The notes under the pieces were generated by a model. That model saw only the letters and a list, made by a program, of their open reading frames with translations. It did no database searches and was not told the origin of the DNA. A program made the translations under genes and the position numbers. A DNA stretch of 64,000 nucleotides. It comes from Hymenobacter sp. YC55. GTDB lineage: Bacteria; Bacteroidota; Bacteroidia; Cytophagales; Hymenobacteraceae. Every line of letters starts with the position of its first letter. Positions within the stretch are counted from its first letter, which is position 1. This document shows positions 8,465-17,502 of this stretch, piece by piece. Location of the stretch: positions 2,232,001-2,296,000 of the forward strand of contig NZ_JARNTX010000001.1 of assembly GCF_029433095.1 (NCBI RefSeq). Direction: 5' to 3'.

Positions 8465-11400
8465 TTAGAAGCCGACGTTCACGCCGATAATAAATGCCCG
8501 GGTAGCGGGGTAGTTCACGCCGCGGCCAGCCGTGCTGCTGTTGACGCCGCTGTTCAGGTCGCCTTCGGCAAAGGCAATACCGTTGTTGTTGGAGGAGCTA
8601 CCGCTGAACCGGGTCGAGTACGACAGCGCATCCGGGTCAATGGCTTTGTTTTTCTTGTAGAAATCCTCCGGCGACCAGATGAGCGGGTTTTGTACCTGCA
8701 AGTAAATGCGGGCCGTGCTCATCTTAGCTTTTTGAACGAGGCTAGCTGGCAATGCATACCCCAAGTCGATGCTGCGCACTTTGATAAACGTACCACTCAA
8801 GTACGACAGCGTCGAAGAGTTGAGCACGAAATCGTTGAAGTAGGTCTGGTTGGGCTGTGGATACGGGTTGTTAGGCGTATCGGGCGTCCAGTACGGCAGG
8901 TTCACTTGGTTACGACGACCGCCGAACGTGGTGAAATAAGAAGTGGGGTACAGCAATGGGTCTACAACCGTAGCGCCTACGCGGGTAAGGGCCACCGCAG
9001 TCAGGTCGAAGCCCTTGAAGCGGAAACGCTGCGTAGTGCCCGCTTCAAACTTCGGCTGGCGCGAACCAATGATTTGCCGGTCAGCGGGGTCTACGGTACC
9101 GCTGTTGTTGAGGTCCTCGATTCTGATCTGTCCGATCCGGCTGGCGGCTTTCGCAATAGCGGCTTCTTCACCGGGCTGCCAGATTCCCGCTTTCTTGTAG
9201 TCATAGAAAACGTAGAGCGGCTGGCCAATAAAGCGCTGGTTGCTGATGTCGCTGCGGGGGTTGCCGTTTTCGTCGTCGCCCAAGCCGAGGTCGAGCACCT
9301 TTTCGCGGTTCAAAGTGAAGTTCCAGTCAGAGCTCCACTCAAAGCCGCTGGCGGTGCGTACGTTCACCGTCGACAGGCCGATTTCCAAGCCGCGGTTTTG
9401 CGTTTTGCCGATGTTACGCGTGAAAGAGCCGTAGCCGCTTACCGTAGGTAGTGCATCGGGCAGCAGCAGGTCGCTGGTACGCTGCTCGTACACCTCTATC
9501 GAACCGCTGATGCGGTTTTGCAGGAAGCCAAAGTCAAGGCCGAAGTTGGTGGTAGCGGTATACTCCCAGCCCAGGTTGGGGTTAGGAATAGAGGCCGGAA
9601 CTACCCCAATGGCACCCGTACCCCCGAAGTTGTAGTAGCCGTTGCCTAGGCCCGACTGCAAGGAACCAAGCGTTTGGTAAGGGTTTACGGCGGTGCTACC
9701 CGTGCGGCCGTAGCTGGCGCGCAGCTTCAGGTTGTTCACCCAAGCCTGGCTCTGCATGAACTGCTCATTAACGATGTTCCAAGCCAGAGCGCCCGAGGGG
9801 AAGCCTTTGTACTTGTTGCCGGGCGCCAAGCGCGACGAACCGTCCGCCCGAACTGTTACGGTAGCCGAGTAGCGATTATCGTAAGCGTAGTTCACGCGGC
9901 CCATATAGGAGATAATATCCCACTGGTTCTCGAAGCTACCCGGTGCCGTAGGCGTGCCCGCGCCTAGGTTAGAAGAGAGCTGGTAGTTGGTAGGCAGGTT
10001 TTGCGAACCGGCGTTGAACCCATCGGTACGGAACTCCTGGGCGCTGTAGAGGCCAGTGAAGTTTACATCGTGCTTACCGAACGTGCGGTTGTAGGTCAGG
10101 ATGTTTTCAGCCAGGAGGTTGAAGGCGAGGTTCTGCGAGCGAGAAGCCGCATTTTGTCCACCGTTACGGGCTGGTGTGTTCGAGGCGTTAAACGACTCGC
10201 TGTTTTCCGAGCGGCCGTCCAAGCCAACATTGAGGCGGTAATCCAGGCCGGGCAGGATGTTCACCTGCGCATAGAGGCTGTTGAAGGTGCGGATGCGCCG
10301 GCGTCTGTCCAAGTGCGCGTCCGGAACATAATACGTCAACGCGTTGGCCGTGGCCTGGTCGTTGTTTGGGAAGAGGATCGGGTTACCGTTGGCATCAAAT
10401 GGCGAAGCCAGCGGGCTGGTCGTCAAGATGTTGTACAGGATGTTGATGTTCGGGTCGTTTTGCTGGGTGAAGCTATTAAGCGTATTCAATCCCACTTTGA
10501 CCCGCTTGCCGATCTGCTGATCCAGCGTTCCGCGCAACGAATACCGCTTGATGCCTTGAACGGGAACGATTCCGGTCTCATCGTAATAACCGAGCGAGGC
10601 CGAATATTGCGTCTGCTCGGTGCCGCCGCTCACGCCTAGCGCGTGGTTCTGAATGCGGCCATTCTTGAAAAGCAGATCCTGGTAATCGAAGCTTTTTCCG
10701 GCAGCGTAGTTAGCTTTTTCGTCGTCGGTCAAGAAGCCGGCGGCGGTGTTGGGGTTCTGCCCGGCAGCGCGATACGCCTCTGAGCGGAAGTTGTAGTACT
10801 CTTCGCCGTTTTGCAGATCGAAGAGGCCATAGGCTCTCTTGGTACCGTAGTACGCGTTGTACGTGGCCTTTGGAGCGCCGTTTTTACCACGCTTGGTAGT
10901 AATCAGAATAACCCCATTAGCACCACGCGCACCGTAAATGGCCGTAGAGGAAGCATCCTTCAGTACTTCCAACGAAGTGATATCGTCGGGGTTCAGGTCG
11001 TTCAGGCTACCGTCATAGGGCACGCCGTCTACTACCAGCAGCGGGTCGTTGCTGCCCGCAAACGAGCGGTTACCGCGGATACGGATAACCGGGTTCTGGC
11101 CGGGCGAGCTGCTGGCGCTCGAAATGTTAACACCCGCAGCACGGCCTTGCAAGGCCTGGCCAATGTTGGCTACCGGCACATCACGGAGCTGCTGCTCCGA
11201 CACCGACGTAATGGCGCCCGTTACTTGACTTTTTTGCTGAGTTCCGTAACCAACAACCACTACTTCATCCAGTGCCTTGGTGTTGGTAGCCAACTTAATG
11301 TTGACCGTAGTGCCGGAAACGTTTGCCTCCTGACTAACGAAACCGATAGCACTAAAGACCAACGTGCTACCAATAGGAGCCGACAGCGTAAATCCCCCGT

Positions 11401-11620
11401 CACTGTTGGTTGAGACGCCGTTGGTGGTGCCTTTCTGCAACACCGTTACACCGGGCAAGCCCTCACCGCCTTCTGCGCTGGTAACCTTACCGGAAATCGT
11501 TTGCGCAGCTTGTGCGAAAACCTGGGAAGTGGGTAATAGTAGGCTGGCTATGGGCAGTCCTACGGCCGCAAAAAGCGGTAAGCTCAGGCCTAAGGCCGTC
11601 TTGCGTAATGGGAAATACAT
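8465..11620 (-). CDS. SusC/RagA family TonB-dependent outer-membrane transporter
   Basis: The outer-membrane channel that imports oligosaccharides using energy from TonB, paired with the SusD that follows. The preferred start at 11620 (MYFPLRKTALGLSLPLFAAV) opens directly into a signal peptide ending near FAQA; an ATG ten codons earlier at 11650 would lie only 3 bases after the SDR stop codon. After the signal comes a carboxypeptidase-regulatory-like domain (TISGKVTSAEGGEGLPGVTV), then the SusC hallmark DEVVVVGYGTQQKSQVTGAI before the plug domain, and a long beta-barrel ending in an aromatic residue (GVNVGF), as outer-membrane proteins do. Total size near 1,050 residues is normal. Substrate (xylan fragments) is inferred from the locus. 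Confidence 0.96.
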   Translation of the reverse strand: MYFPLRKTALGLSLPLFAAVGLPIASLLLPTSQVFAQAAQTISGKVTSAEGGEGLPGVTVLQKGTTNGVSTNSDGGFTLSAPIGSTLVFSAIGFVSQEANVSGTTVNIKLATNTKALDEVVVVGYGTQQKSQVTGAITSVSEQQLRDVPVANIGQALQGRAAGVNISSASSSPGQNPVIRIRGNRSFAGSNDPLLVVDGVPYDGSLNDLNPDDITSLEVLKDASSTAIYGARGANGVILITTKRGKNGAPKATYNAYYGTKRAYGLFDLQNGEEYYNFRSEAYRAAGQNPNTAAGFLTDDEKANYAAGKSFDYQDLLFKNGRIQNHALGVSGGTEQTQYSASLGYYDETGIVPVQGIKRYSLRGTLDQQIGKRVKVGLNTLNSFTQQNDPNINILYNILTTSPLASPFDANGNPILFPNNDQATANALTYYVPDAHLDRRRRIRTFNSLYAQVNILPGLDYRLNVGLDGRSENSESFNASNTPARNGGQNAASRSQNLAFNLLAENILTYNRTFGKHDVNFTGLYSAQEFRTDGFNAGSQNLPTNYQLSSNLGAGTPTAPGSFENQWDIISYMGRVNYAYDNRYSATVTVRADGSSRLAPGNKYKGFPSGALAWNIVNEQFMQSQAWVNNLKLRASYGRTGSTAVNPYQTLGSLQSGLGNGYYNFGGTGAIGVVPASIPNPNLGWEYTATTNFGLDFGFLQNRISGSIEVYEQRTSDLLLPDALPTVSGYGSFTRNIGKTQNRGLEIGLSTVNVRTASGFEWSSDWNFTLNREKVLDLGLGDDENGNPRSDISNQRFIGQPLYVFYDYKKAGIWQPGEEAAIAKAASRIGQIRIEDLNNSGTVDPADRQIIGSRQPKFEAGTTQRFRFKGFDLTAVALTRVGATVVDPLLYPTSYFTTFGGRRNQVNLPYWTPDTPNNPYPQPNQTYFNDFVLNSSTLSYLSGTFIKVRSIDLGYALPASLVQKAKMSTARIYLQVQNPLIWSPEDFYKKNKAIDPDALSYSTRFSGSSSNNNGIAFAEGDLNSGVNSSTAGRGVNYPATRAFIIGVNVGF

Positions 11621-11652
11621 AGTTTGTGGGAGTTTATGGTAAAATTTCAATC

Positions 11653-12465
11653 TTAAAATCCAATAGAATTGCCGCCGTCAACGGGCAGCGAGGCGCCGGT
11701 GATGTAGCGCGCTGCTTCCGAGGCCAAGAACACGGCCGCCTGCCCAATGTCCTCGGGTTGGCCGAACTTGCCCATCGGCGTGCGCCGCATGGCCCGGTCG
11801 CGCCGCTCGGGGTCCGAGTTCATGGCCGTGCGGCTCATTTCGGTTTCGATGAAGCCCGGAGCAATGGCATTAACGCGCACATTGTCTTTCGAGAACTCCG
11901 AGGCCAGCACCTTCACCATGCCTTCCACCGCCGACTTGGAGGCGGCATAAGCTACTACCCGGTCGATGCCGTAGTAGGCAGCCATCGAGGAGATCATCAA
12001 AATTACCCCGCTGCGGCGGGCCACCATGCGCTGGGCGCAGGCCCGGGTCAAAGCAAACACGGCGTTGAGGTTGGTGTGGATGATGCGGCTAAATTCCTCA
12101 TCCGTCACCTCCAGGGCCGGCTTCTTCATGTTTACCCCCGCGTTGTTAACCAAAATATCGAGGGGGCCATAGGTGGCTTCAATGTGGGCTACCAAACCGT
12201 CTAGCTTGTCAAGCTCGCAGACGTCGTTGGTGAGGTAATGAACTGATTCGCCAAGGTCGGCTACTGCCTCTTGCAGTACCGATTCGCGGCGACCCGTGAT
12301 GATAACCGTAGCGCCGGCCACGGCCATGCAGCGGGCTATTTCCAGGCCAATACCGCTGCCACCACCGGTGACAAGGGCCAGCTTGCCTTCCAGGGAAAAC
12401 GGGTTGAGTTGGTGTTGCCCACTGGACTGGGTGTGGGTAGAGAGAAGAGGCTCGATACGTTGCAT
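11653..12465 (-). CDS. SDR-family oxidoreductase, probable D-fructuronate reductase (mannonate oxidoreductase)
   Basis: A 270-residue classical short-chain dehydrogenase. The cofactor motif TGGGSGIG is at residues 33-40, NNAG at 107-110, the catalytic Ser at 159-160, and the YAASK catalytic pair Tyr173/Lys177. The C-terminal SLPVDGGNS is also typical. Sequence alone gives only the family. Its place between the GH67 alpha-glucuronidase and susC, in a run that also has mannonate dehydratase, suggests it reduces D-fructuronate to D-mannonate. In Bacillus subtilis that step is done by an SDR rather than the long-chain UxuB of Escherichia coli, so the proposal is reasonable but unproven. The gene ends 3 bases before the first possible susC start and follows GH67 by 33 bases. 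Confidence 0.85.
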   Translation of the reverse strand: MQRIEPLLSTHTQSSGQHQLNPFSLEGKLALVTGGGSGIGLEIARCMAVAGATVIITGRRESVLQEAVADLGESVHYLTNDVCELDKLDGLVAHIEATYGPLDILVNNAGVNMKKPALEVTDEEFSRIIHTNLNAVFALTRACAQRMVARRSGVILMISSMAAYYGIDRVVAYAASKSAVEGMVKVLASEFSKDNVRVNAIAPGFIETEMSRTAMNSDPERRDRAMRRTPMGKFGQPEDIGQAAVFLASEAARYITGASLPVDGGNSIGF

Positions 12466-12498
12466 AAATGTAGGGAGGGCTAAGGCGCGGGAGGGAGA

Positions 12499-14601
12499 TT
12501 AGCGCAGTTGGTAGATATCTACTAGCTCTTTGATTTCAGCTAAAGGGCGAGTAGGTTGTGGGAACGCAGGCGGAATAGGTTGCCGCGAAAAGGTTTGGAA
12601 GTAAAGCACGCAGGCATCGCGCCACCACAGCGCCTCGCGGTGCTGAATGCGCAGGCGGGCGGCTACATCGGTGTATAGTTCGGCATCGACGGCAGGCTTG
12701 GCTTGCTCCCACTGCCGCTGCATCCATAGTACCGAGTCGGCGCCGGTGTAGTAGCGGGTGCAGAGTTCGTTCCAGAGAGTGCGGCCAGTGCTTAGTTGCT
12801 GCTTCCAGCCCACATGATGGAACCAGAGCAGGTAGTCGGGTGGGCAGGTAGCGGGATTGCCCCAAAGCTTGCGCACACCGGGCGCGTACAAAGCCAGTGC
12901 ATTAGAGCCGCGCTCGGTGCGGTCGAAACCCAGGCCCACCGAATCAGCTTTGTGGTAGTACACCGACGTCCAGTCCGGGCGGGCACTCTGCGAAAGCCAA
13001 GGCTCGGGGCCGTAATGGATGCTCTGCCCCATGATGTGGTGCAGCCCTAGAGGTGTCGTGAAGCGCACATAGATGTTGCGCGACTGGTTGAGCATCTGCG
13101 TGATAGAAGCCACAGCGGCTGGTTGCCGGGTCAGGGTCATGCGAGTCCACTCTTCACCGATAGCAGCCGAACTCAGGGTATGGTCCCAAGCCAAGCGCCC
13201 GAAAGCGTACCAGTTGGCTTGCCCTACCGGGTGGCCGGTCCAGTTGCGGTCCGAGCCGATGTTGGCTACGCCGGCGATACCGCTTATGGTGTGCTTTTCC
13301 AGGCTGCCATCTACTACCTTCGCTACCGTCGAGCCGGGGCCCTGCGTGTGCGTATCCGCTTCCAGACACTCCTTGATGAGCGGGCCTAGATACACGAGGT
13401 GGGTTGCAAAGCCTAAATACTCCTGGGTGAGTTGCACTTCCAGCACCAATGGGGTGCGCGGCATGGCGCCAAACAGCGGGTGAAACGGCTCTCGCGACTG
13501 AAAGTCAATCGGTCCGTTTTTCACTTGCACCAGCACTTTGGGAGCGAATTTGCCGTCGAGAGGCTGAAACTCTTGGTAGGCTTCCTTGAACCTGTCGCCC
13601 TTGGAATTGGCCTTGTACACGAAAGCGCGCCACATCACAATGCCGTCGTGCTGCCCCAACGCCTCGGCCAGCATGTTGGCTCCATCGGCGTGGTTGCGGC
13701 CGTAGTCCTGCGGGCCCGGCTCGCCCTCCGAGTTGGCCTTTACTAGGAAGCCTCCGAAGTCGGGAATGGTCTTGTAGATTTCATTGGTGCGGGCGGTCCA
13801 CCACTGCTTCACCTTAGGGTCGAGCGGATCGGACGTCGGCAAGCCGCCTATCACCTTGGGAGCGGCCCACAGCACCGACAGGTACACCCGGATACCGTAG
13901 GGTCGAAATACGTCCGCTAGCGCCTTCACCTTTTGCAAGTACTCGGGAGTGAGGTAGCGGGCACTGGCATTCACGTTGTTGATGGCCACGCCATTGATGC
14001 CAATCGAGGCGTTGGCGCGGGCGTAGTCCTGGTAGCGCGGGTCGATGCGCTCGGGTAGCTCGTACCACTTCCAGATAGAAGAGCCGGCATAGCCCCGCTC
14101 CACGGTGCCATTCGGGTTGTCCCAGTGGTTGAGCAACCGATATTGAATACGAGGCTGGCTGCTTAGTTTCAGTTGGTTGGGCTGCTGCCCGGTTTGCACG
14201 TGGCGAAGCAAGGCAAAGCAACCGTAGAGCACAGCTGCATCGGAAGAACCAGTGATTTCCAACCCATTTTTCTGCGTACTTATTCGGTAGCCTTCCCGGC
14301 CCAGCGCCGGATCGGGCGCCACGCGCAAATGAATTTCACCCTTGCCACTCCCCTTTCCTACGGCCACTGTTTGCCCGAGCAAGCCTTGCAACCCGAGCTG
14401 CAGCTCGCTGGCGGCGGTTTGCAAGATGGGTGTAGTAGGAGACTCCAAGACGATGCTCCGCGCCTGCGCCTGCCAGGCTTTGCGTAGGCCAGCCTCGGGC
14501 AGCTGGTCATACTTCAGCCACAAACGGTAGCCATCGTCGGCCCACCCTAAGCAGGGAGAACCAATACAAAACATCAGAAGCAGCAGGAAGCGAAGGCGCA
14601 T
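12499..14601 (-). CDS. GH67 alpha-glucuronidase
   Basis: Removes (4-O-methyl-)glucuronic acid from the non-reducing end of glucuronoxylan oligosaccharides. The 700-residue size fits GH67. The N-terminus MRLRFLLLLMFCIGSPCLGWA is a signal peptide, placing it in the periplasm. Visible are the N-terminal GH67N-like domain (residues about 25-140), RLLNHWDNPNGTVERGYAG (155-173), which is highly typical of the family, and GGFLVKANSEGEPGP (283-297) with the catalytic acid region (Glu292/Glu294). Near the C-terminus HTISGIAGVANIGSDRNWTG and GQANWYAFGRLAWD are also GH67 signatures. It follows mannonate dehydratase by 24 bases and precedes the SDR by 33 bases, so these three are an operon that releases and then uses glucuronate. 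Confidence 0.95.
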   Translation of the reverse strand: MRLRFLLLLMFCIGSPCLGWADDGYRLWLKYDQLPEAGLRKAWQAQARSIVLESPTTPILQTAASELQLGLQGLLGQTVAVGKGSGKGEIHLRVAPDPALGREGYRISTQKNGLEITGSSDAAVLYGCFALLRHVQTGQQPNQLKLSSQPRIQYRLLNHWDNPNGTVERGYAGSSIWKWYELPERIDPRYQDYARANASIGINGVAINNVNASARYLTPEYLQKVKALADVFRPYGIRVYLSVLWAAPKVIGGLPTSDPLDPKVKQWWTARTNEIYKTIPDFGGFLVKANSEGEPGPQDYGRNHADGANMLAEALGQHDGIVMWRAFVYKANSKGDRFKEAYQEFQPLDGKFAPKVLVQVKNGPIDFQSREPFHPLFGAMPRTPLVLEVQLTQEYLGFATHLVYLGPLIKECLEADTHTQGPGSTVAKVVDGSLEKHTISGIAGVANIGSDRNWTGHPVGQANWYAFGRLAWDHTLSSAAIGEEWTRMTLTRQPAAVASITQMLNQSRNIYVRFTTPLGLHHIMGQSIHYGPEPWLSQSARPDWTSVYYHKADSVGLGFDRTERGSNALALYAPGVRKLWGNPATCPPDYLLWFHHVGWKQQLSTGRTLWNELCTRYYTGADSVLWMQRQWEQAKPAVDAELYTDVAARLRIQHREALWWRDACVLYFQTFSRQPIPPAFPQPTRPLAEIKELVDIYQLR

Positions 14602-14625
14602 AGGTGGGAAGACAGGGCGGGGTAG

Positions 14626-15888
14626 TTAAACGAAGCGGGGTACTGATGATTCAGCGCGAACTGGCTCGGCTGGGCGTTTCTTCTCGGTTTGCAGCGTGCG
14701 GCGAATTCCTAGTTCAAGGCCACGCAGCTCAGCGAGGCCGCGCAACCGTCCAATGGCTGAGTAACCGGGATAGGTTCTTTTGCCGCTGGTCAAGTCGTCG
14801 AGCATCTGGTGGCCATGGTCGGGGCGCATGGGGATAGCAGGGTTCCCCTCCCCCGTAGTGGACCGGCGCAGTTCCTCTACTACCAGAGCCCGCACCACGG
14901 CGTACATGTCCACGTCGCCCGTTAGGTGGTCGGCTTCGTGGAAGTTGCGCGGGTTTTCTTCGCGCTTGGTGGCGCGTAGGTGCACAAAGTGAATGCGGTG
15001 TCCGAGGCGCTGCACTATGCCGGCCAGGTCGTTGTCGGGGCGTACGCCCAACGAGCCAGTGCAGAACGTCAACCCATTAACGGGTGAGTTGTAGGCTTGA
15101 AATAGGCCGTTCAGGTCGGCTTCGGTGCTTACTACGCGGGGCAACCCAAGCAGTGGGTACGGTGGGTCGTCGGGGTGAATGCACAGGTTGACACCCATTT
15201 CCTCGGCCACCGGCCCTATTTCCCGCAAGAAGTAGTAGAGGTTTTCGCGGAGCGCAGCCGCATCAATGGCGGCATACTCATCAAGCAGGTTTTGGAAGTT
15301 GCTTAGCTCGAAAGCTTCTTCGGATCCGGGCAAACCCAGCAGCACCGTGTTGGTTAGCTCTGCCCGCTCGGTGGCCGACATAGCGTCGAACTGCTCGTGC
15401 GCGGCTTTTACTACGGCCGGCTCATAATCAGCTTCGGCCTGCGGCCGGCGCAAAATACACAAGTCGAACACCGCGAAATCCTGCCACACAAAGCGCAAGG
15501 CCCGTGAGCCATCGGGCATCTCGTAGCTTAGGTTGGTGCGCGACCAGTCCAGTACGGGCATAAAGTTGTAGCACACCGTCTTGATTCCGCAAGCGGCTAG
15601 GTTGCGCAACGACTCCTTATAGTTATTGATGTACTGCGTGCGGGTGGGCAAGCCCTTCTTGATGTCTTCGTGCACCGGCAAGCTCTCTACTACGGCCCAG
15701 TGCAGAGGCGTGTAGCGCTGGTTATCGGCTTCAATGAGCTGCTGCCGCTCCTGGATTGCAGCCACTGGCCATACAGTGCCTACTGGTAGTTGGTGCAGGG
15801 CAGTTACCACGCCATCGCAACCCGCCTGGCGGAGTGTAAACAAGGATGTAGGGTCTTGCGGCCCGAACCAGCGCATCGTATGCAGCAT
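14626..15888 (-). CDS. uxuA: Mannonate dehydratase
   Basis: Dehydrates D-mannonate to 2-keto-3-deoxy-gluconate in the glucuronate pathway. The 420-residue product opens with MRWFGPQDPTSLFTLRQAGC, the characteristic UxuA N-terminus; the ATG at 15876 is as good a start as the one at 15888. Further family motifs are IKTVCYNFMPVLDWSRT, GVNLCIHPDDPPYPLLGLPRVVST (metal-binding His/Asp region), NGLTFCTGSLG and HRIHFVHLRATKRE, and RPDHGHQMLDDL near the C-terminus. It is the first gene of the minus-strand operon and faces the divergent LacI-type regulator, with a palindromic operator candidate between them. A GH67 gene follows after 24 bases. Confidence 0.95.
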   Translation of the reverse strand: MLHTMRWFGPQDPTSLFTLRQAGCDGVVTALHQLPVGTVWPVAAIQERQQLIEADNQRYTPLHWAVVESLPVHEDIKKGLPTRTQYINNYKESLRNLAACGIKTVCYNFMPVLDWSRTNLSYEMPDGSRALRFVWQDFAVFDLCILRRPQAEADYEPAVVKAAHEQFDAMSATERAELTNTVLLGLPGSEEAFELSNFQNLLDEYAAIDAAALRENLYYFLREIGPVAEEMGVNLCIHPDDPPYPLLGLPRVVSTEADLNGLFQAYNSPVNGLTFCTGSLGVRPDNDLAGIVQRLGHRIHFVHLRATKREENPRNFHEADHLTGDVDMYAVVRALVVEELRRSTTGEGNPAIPMRPDHGHQMLDDLTSGKRTYPGYSAIGRLRGLAELRGLELGIRRTLQTEKKRPAEPVRAESSVPRFV

Positions 15889-16216
15889 GGGAAACGTATA
15901 GAAAAATTACAATTGTATTTTTGTTGTTTCAGTAAGTGATAGCTACCTACCGAATAACCGGTGAAGTACCCCAACCGGCTACTTACTCTCGAATATAAAA
16001 CAACTACCTATATCTTCACCTATCTAAAAACCGCTTATACAGCTTGTTTTACGAATAAAAAGGCCGAAACCGTTACCGGAAACGGTTTCGATAGCTATTC
16101 TTTCATTACGCGCATGCAGAAAAATTTTCGTAGATTATCTTCAAATAATTAAACGCACTTTTAGCTACCTCAATCCTACCCTTGGTCTGGTATTCCATAA
16201 AAATACCATTTGTTCT
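15889..16216. promoter_or_regulatory. Divergent regulatory region between uxuA and the LacI-type gene
   Basis: A 328-base AT-rich stretch that must hold the promoters of both the xylan operon (minus) and the regulator (plus). It contains the 26-bp palindrome at 16065-16090. On the minus strand TACAATTG (15910-15917) is a one-mismatch match to the Bacteroidota -7 box TAnnTTTG; no perfect box was seen for either gene. Confidence 0.6.
16065..16090. promoter_or_regulatory. 26-bp palindrome, probable LacI-family operator
   Basis: Arms CGAAACCGTT and AACGGTTTCG are perfect reverse complements around a 6-base centre ACCGGA. Even-centred palindromes containing CG-rich half sites of this type are typical LacI-family operators. 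It is 127 bases upstream of the regulator start and about 177 bases from the uxuA start. Binding by the adjacent regulator is an inference. Confidence 0.7.
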
Positions 16217-17395
16217 ATGATGAAATGTATTAAGTGTAGCTCGGCTGATGAGGTGAAGCGAGCGGGCTTTATTCGGGGCCGCCAACGGTTCTTCTGCAAA
16301 GCCTGTAACTGCCACTTCACCGATCCACGCGCCCTACCTGCTCCCGAGCGTAAACGTCACCAAACTACTATCAGCGACGTAGCCAAAGTACTTGGGGTAG
16401 CGGCTTCCACCGTGTCGCGGGCTCTGAATGGACATTCCGATATCAACTCCAACACCCGGCAGGCCATTGTAGACATGGCCCGGCAGCTAGACTACCAACC
16501 TAACTTACTGGCCCAAAGCCTGAAAAGCAGCGCCACTCATACCATTGGCGTGGTCATTCCCGATATTGAGCGGCCATTCTTTGCTACGGCTGTTAGCGGC
16601 ATTCAGCAGGTGGCGGCCGAAGCCGGCTACCGCGTTATGATTTGCCAATCCAAGGAGTCGTACGACATGGAGGTGAGCAACGTGCAGGCCCTGATTGCCA
16701 GCCGGGTCGATGGCCTACTGATTTGTCACTCCCGCGACACCGAAAATTTCGAGCACGTGCAGCAGCACGCGAGCCGGGGCACGCCCATCGTGCATTTCGA
16801 CCGGGTGTGCAACGAAGTGAACAGCGCCCAGGTGGTACTCGACGACTGGGGCGGCGCCTACGCCGTAACTGAGCACCTCATTCAGGAAGGCTGCCAACGC
16901 ATTGCCATTCTAGCCGGCCCCGAGTCGTTGCTTATTAGTCGGCAGCGGATTAGTGGGTATCAGAATGCACTAAAGCGGTACCGCTTGCCCATCCGGCCGG
17001 AGTACGAAGTACATTCCGACTTCCAATCTGATTCGGCCCTCGCGGCGCTCGATACCTGGTTAGCCTTGCCCGAGCCCCCCGATGCCATATTCGCCATCAA
17101 CTACCGCAACGCCTTCGACCTTATACTGGAGTTGAAGCGGCGAGGCCTGCGCATTCCGCAAGACATAGCCGTAGTAGGCTTCGGCGACGAGTTTCTGGCG
17201 GCTCTGGTTGAACCGGGCCTCACGACCGTTAACCTGCACCCCTACCGCTTAGGACAGCATGCAGCCCGCTTGTTTCTGGAACAGGTGCGCCAGAAAGATC
17301 AATTCAAGCCCCGGACCTTTGTTGTTACCGGGGATTTGGTTATCCGCCAATCATCGTTGAAAGGAACTGGCGGGTATTTCAACCTCGAGATTTAA
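16217..17395 (+). CDS. LacI-family regulator with an N-terminal zinc-ribbon, probable xylan/glucuronate regulator
   Basis: A 392-residue DNA-binding regulator. Residues 51-100 are a clear LacI helix-turn-helix (TISDVAKVLGVAASTVSRAL, then hinge YQPNLLAQSL), and from about 108 on a periplasmic-binding-like sensor domain (TIGVVIPDIERPFFATAVSG to the C-terminus). Unlike normal LacI proteins it carries some 48 extra residues first: Cys4-x2-Cys7 and Cys27-x2-Cys30 around GRQRFFC, a four-Cys zinc ribbon resembling the N-terminus of IS1-type InsA proteins. The fusion is in frame, with no stop or codon-use change, so it looks like one gene. It is divergent from the xylan operon, which it presumably represses until a xylan-derived sugar or uronate binds. 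Either Met1 or Met2 may be the start. Confidence 0.92.
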   Translation: MMKCIKCSSADEVKRAGFIRGRQRFFCKACNCHFTDPRALPAPERKRHQTTISDVAKVLGVAASTVSRALNGHSDINSNTRQAIVDMARQLDYQPNLLAQSLKSSATHTIGVVIPDIERPFFATAVSGIQQVAAEAGYRVMICQSKESYDMEVSNVQALIASRVDGLLICHSRDTENFEHVQQHASRGTPIVHFDRVCNEVNSAQVVLDDWGGAYAVTEHLIQEGCQRIAILAGPESLLISRQRISGYQNALKRYRLPIRPEYEVHSDFQSDSALAALDTWLALPEPPDAIFAINYRNAFDLILELKRRGLRIPQDIAVVGFGDEFLAALVEPGLTTVNLHPYRLGQHAARLFLEQVRQKDQFKPRTFVVTGDLVIRQSSLKGTGGYFNLEI

Positions 17396-17399
17396 TTCC

Positions 17400-17460
17400 A
17401 AAGGGGAGGGCGAGTAGCAGATGACAAGTATCTGTCGTCTTGCTACTCGCCCTCCCCTTT
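17400..17460. terminator. Bidirectional terminator between the regulator and the GH43 gene
   Basis: Two 20-base arms (17400-17419 and 17441-17460) are perfect reverse complements beginning AAAGGGGAGGG and ending CCCTCCCCTTT, five bases after the regulator stop. The loop is 21 bases. It serves the two convergent genes. Confidence 0.8.
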
Positions 17461-17502
17461 CTAGGTTGAAAAGCTTACTTGCCTGCTATAGCGGCGAGCT
17501 AC

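Noticed and set aside
8300..9451. 383-codon plus-strand ORF across the susD start and susC end
   Set aside because: It lies wholly antisense to the well-supported SusC and SusD genes; it has no domain and reflects the codon bias of GC-rich DNA.
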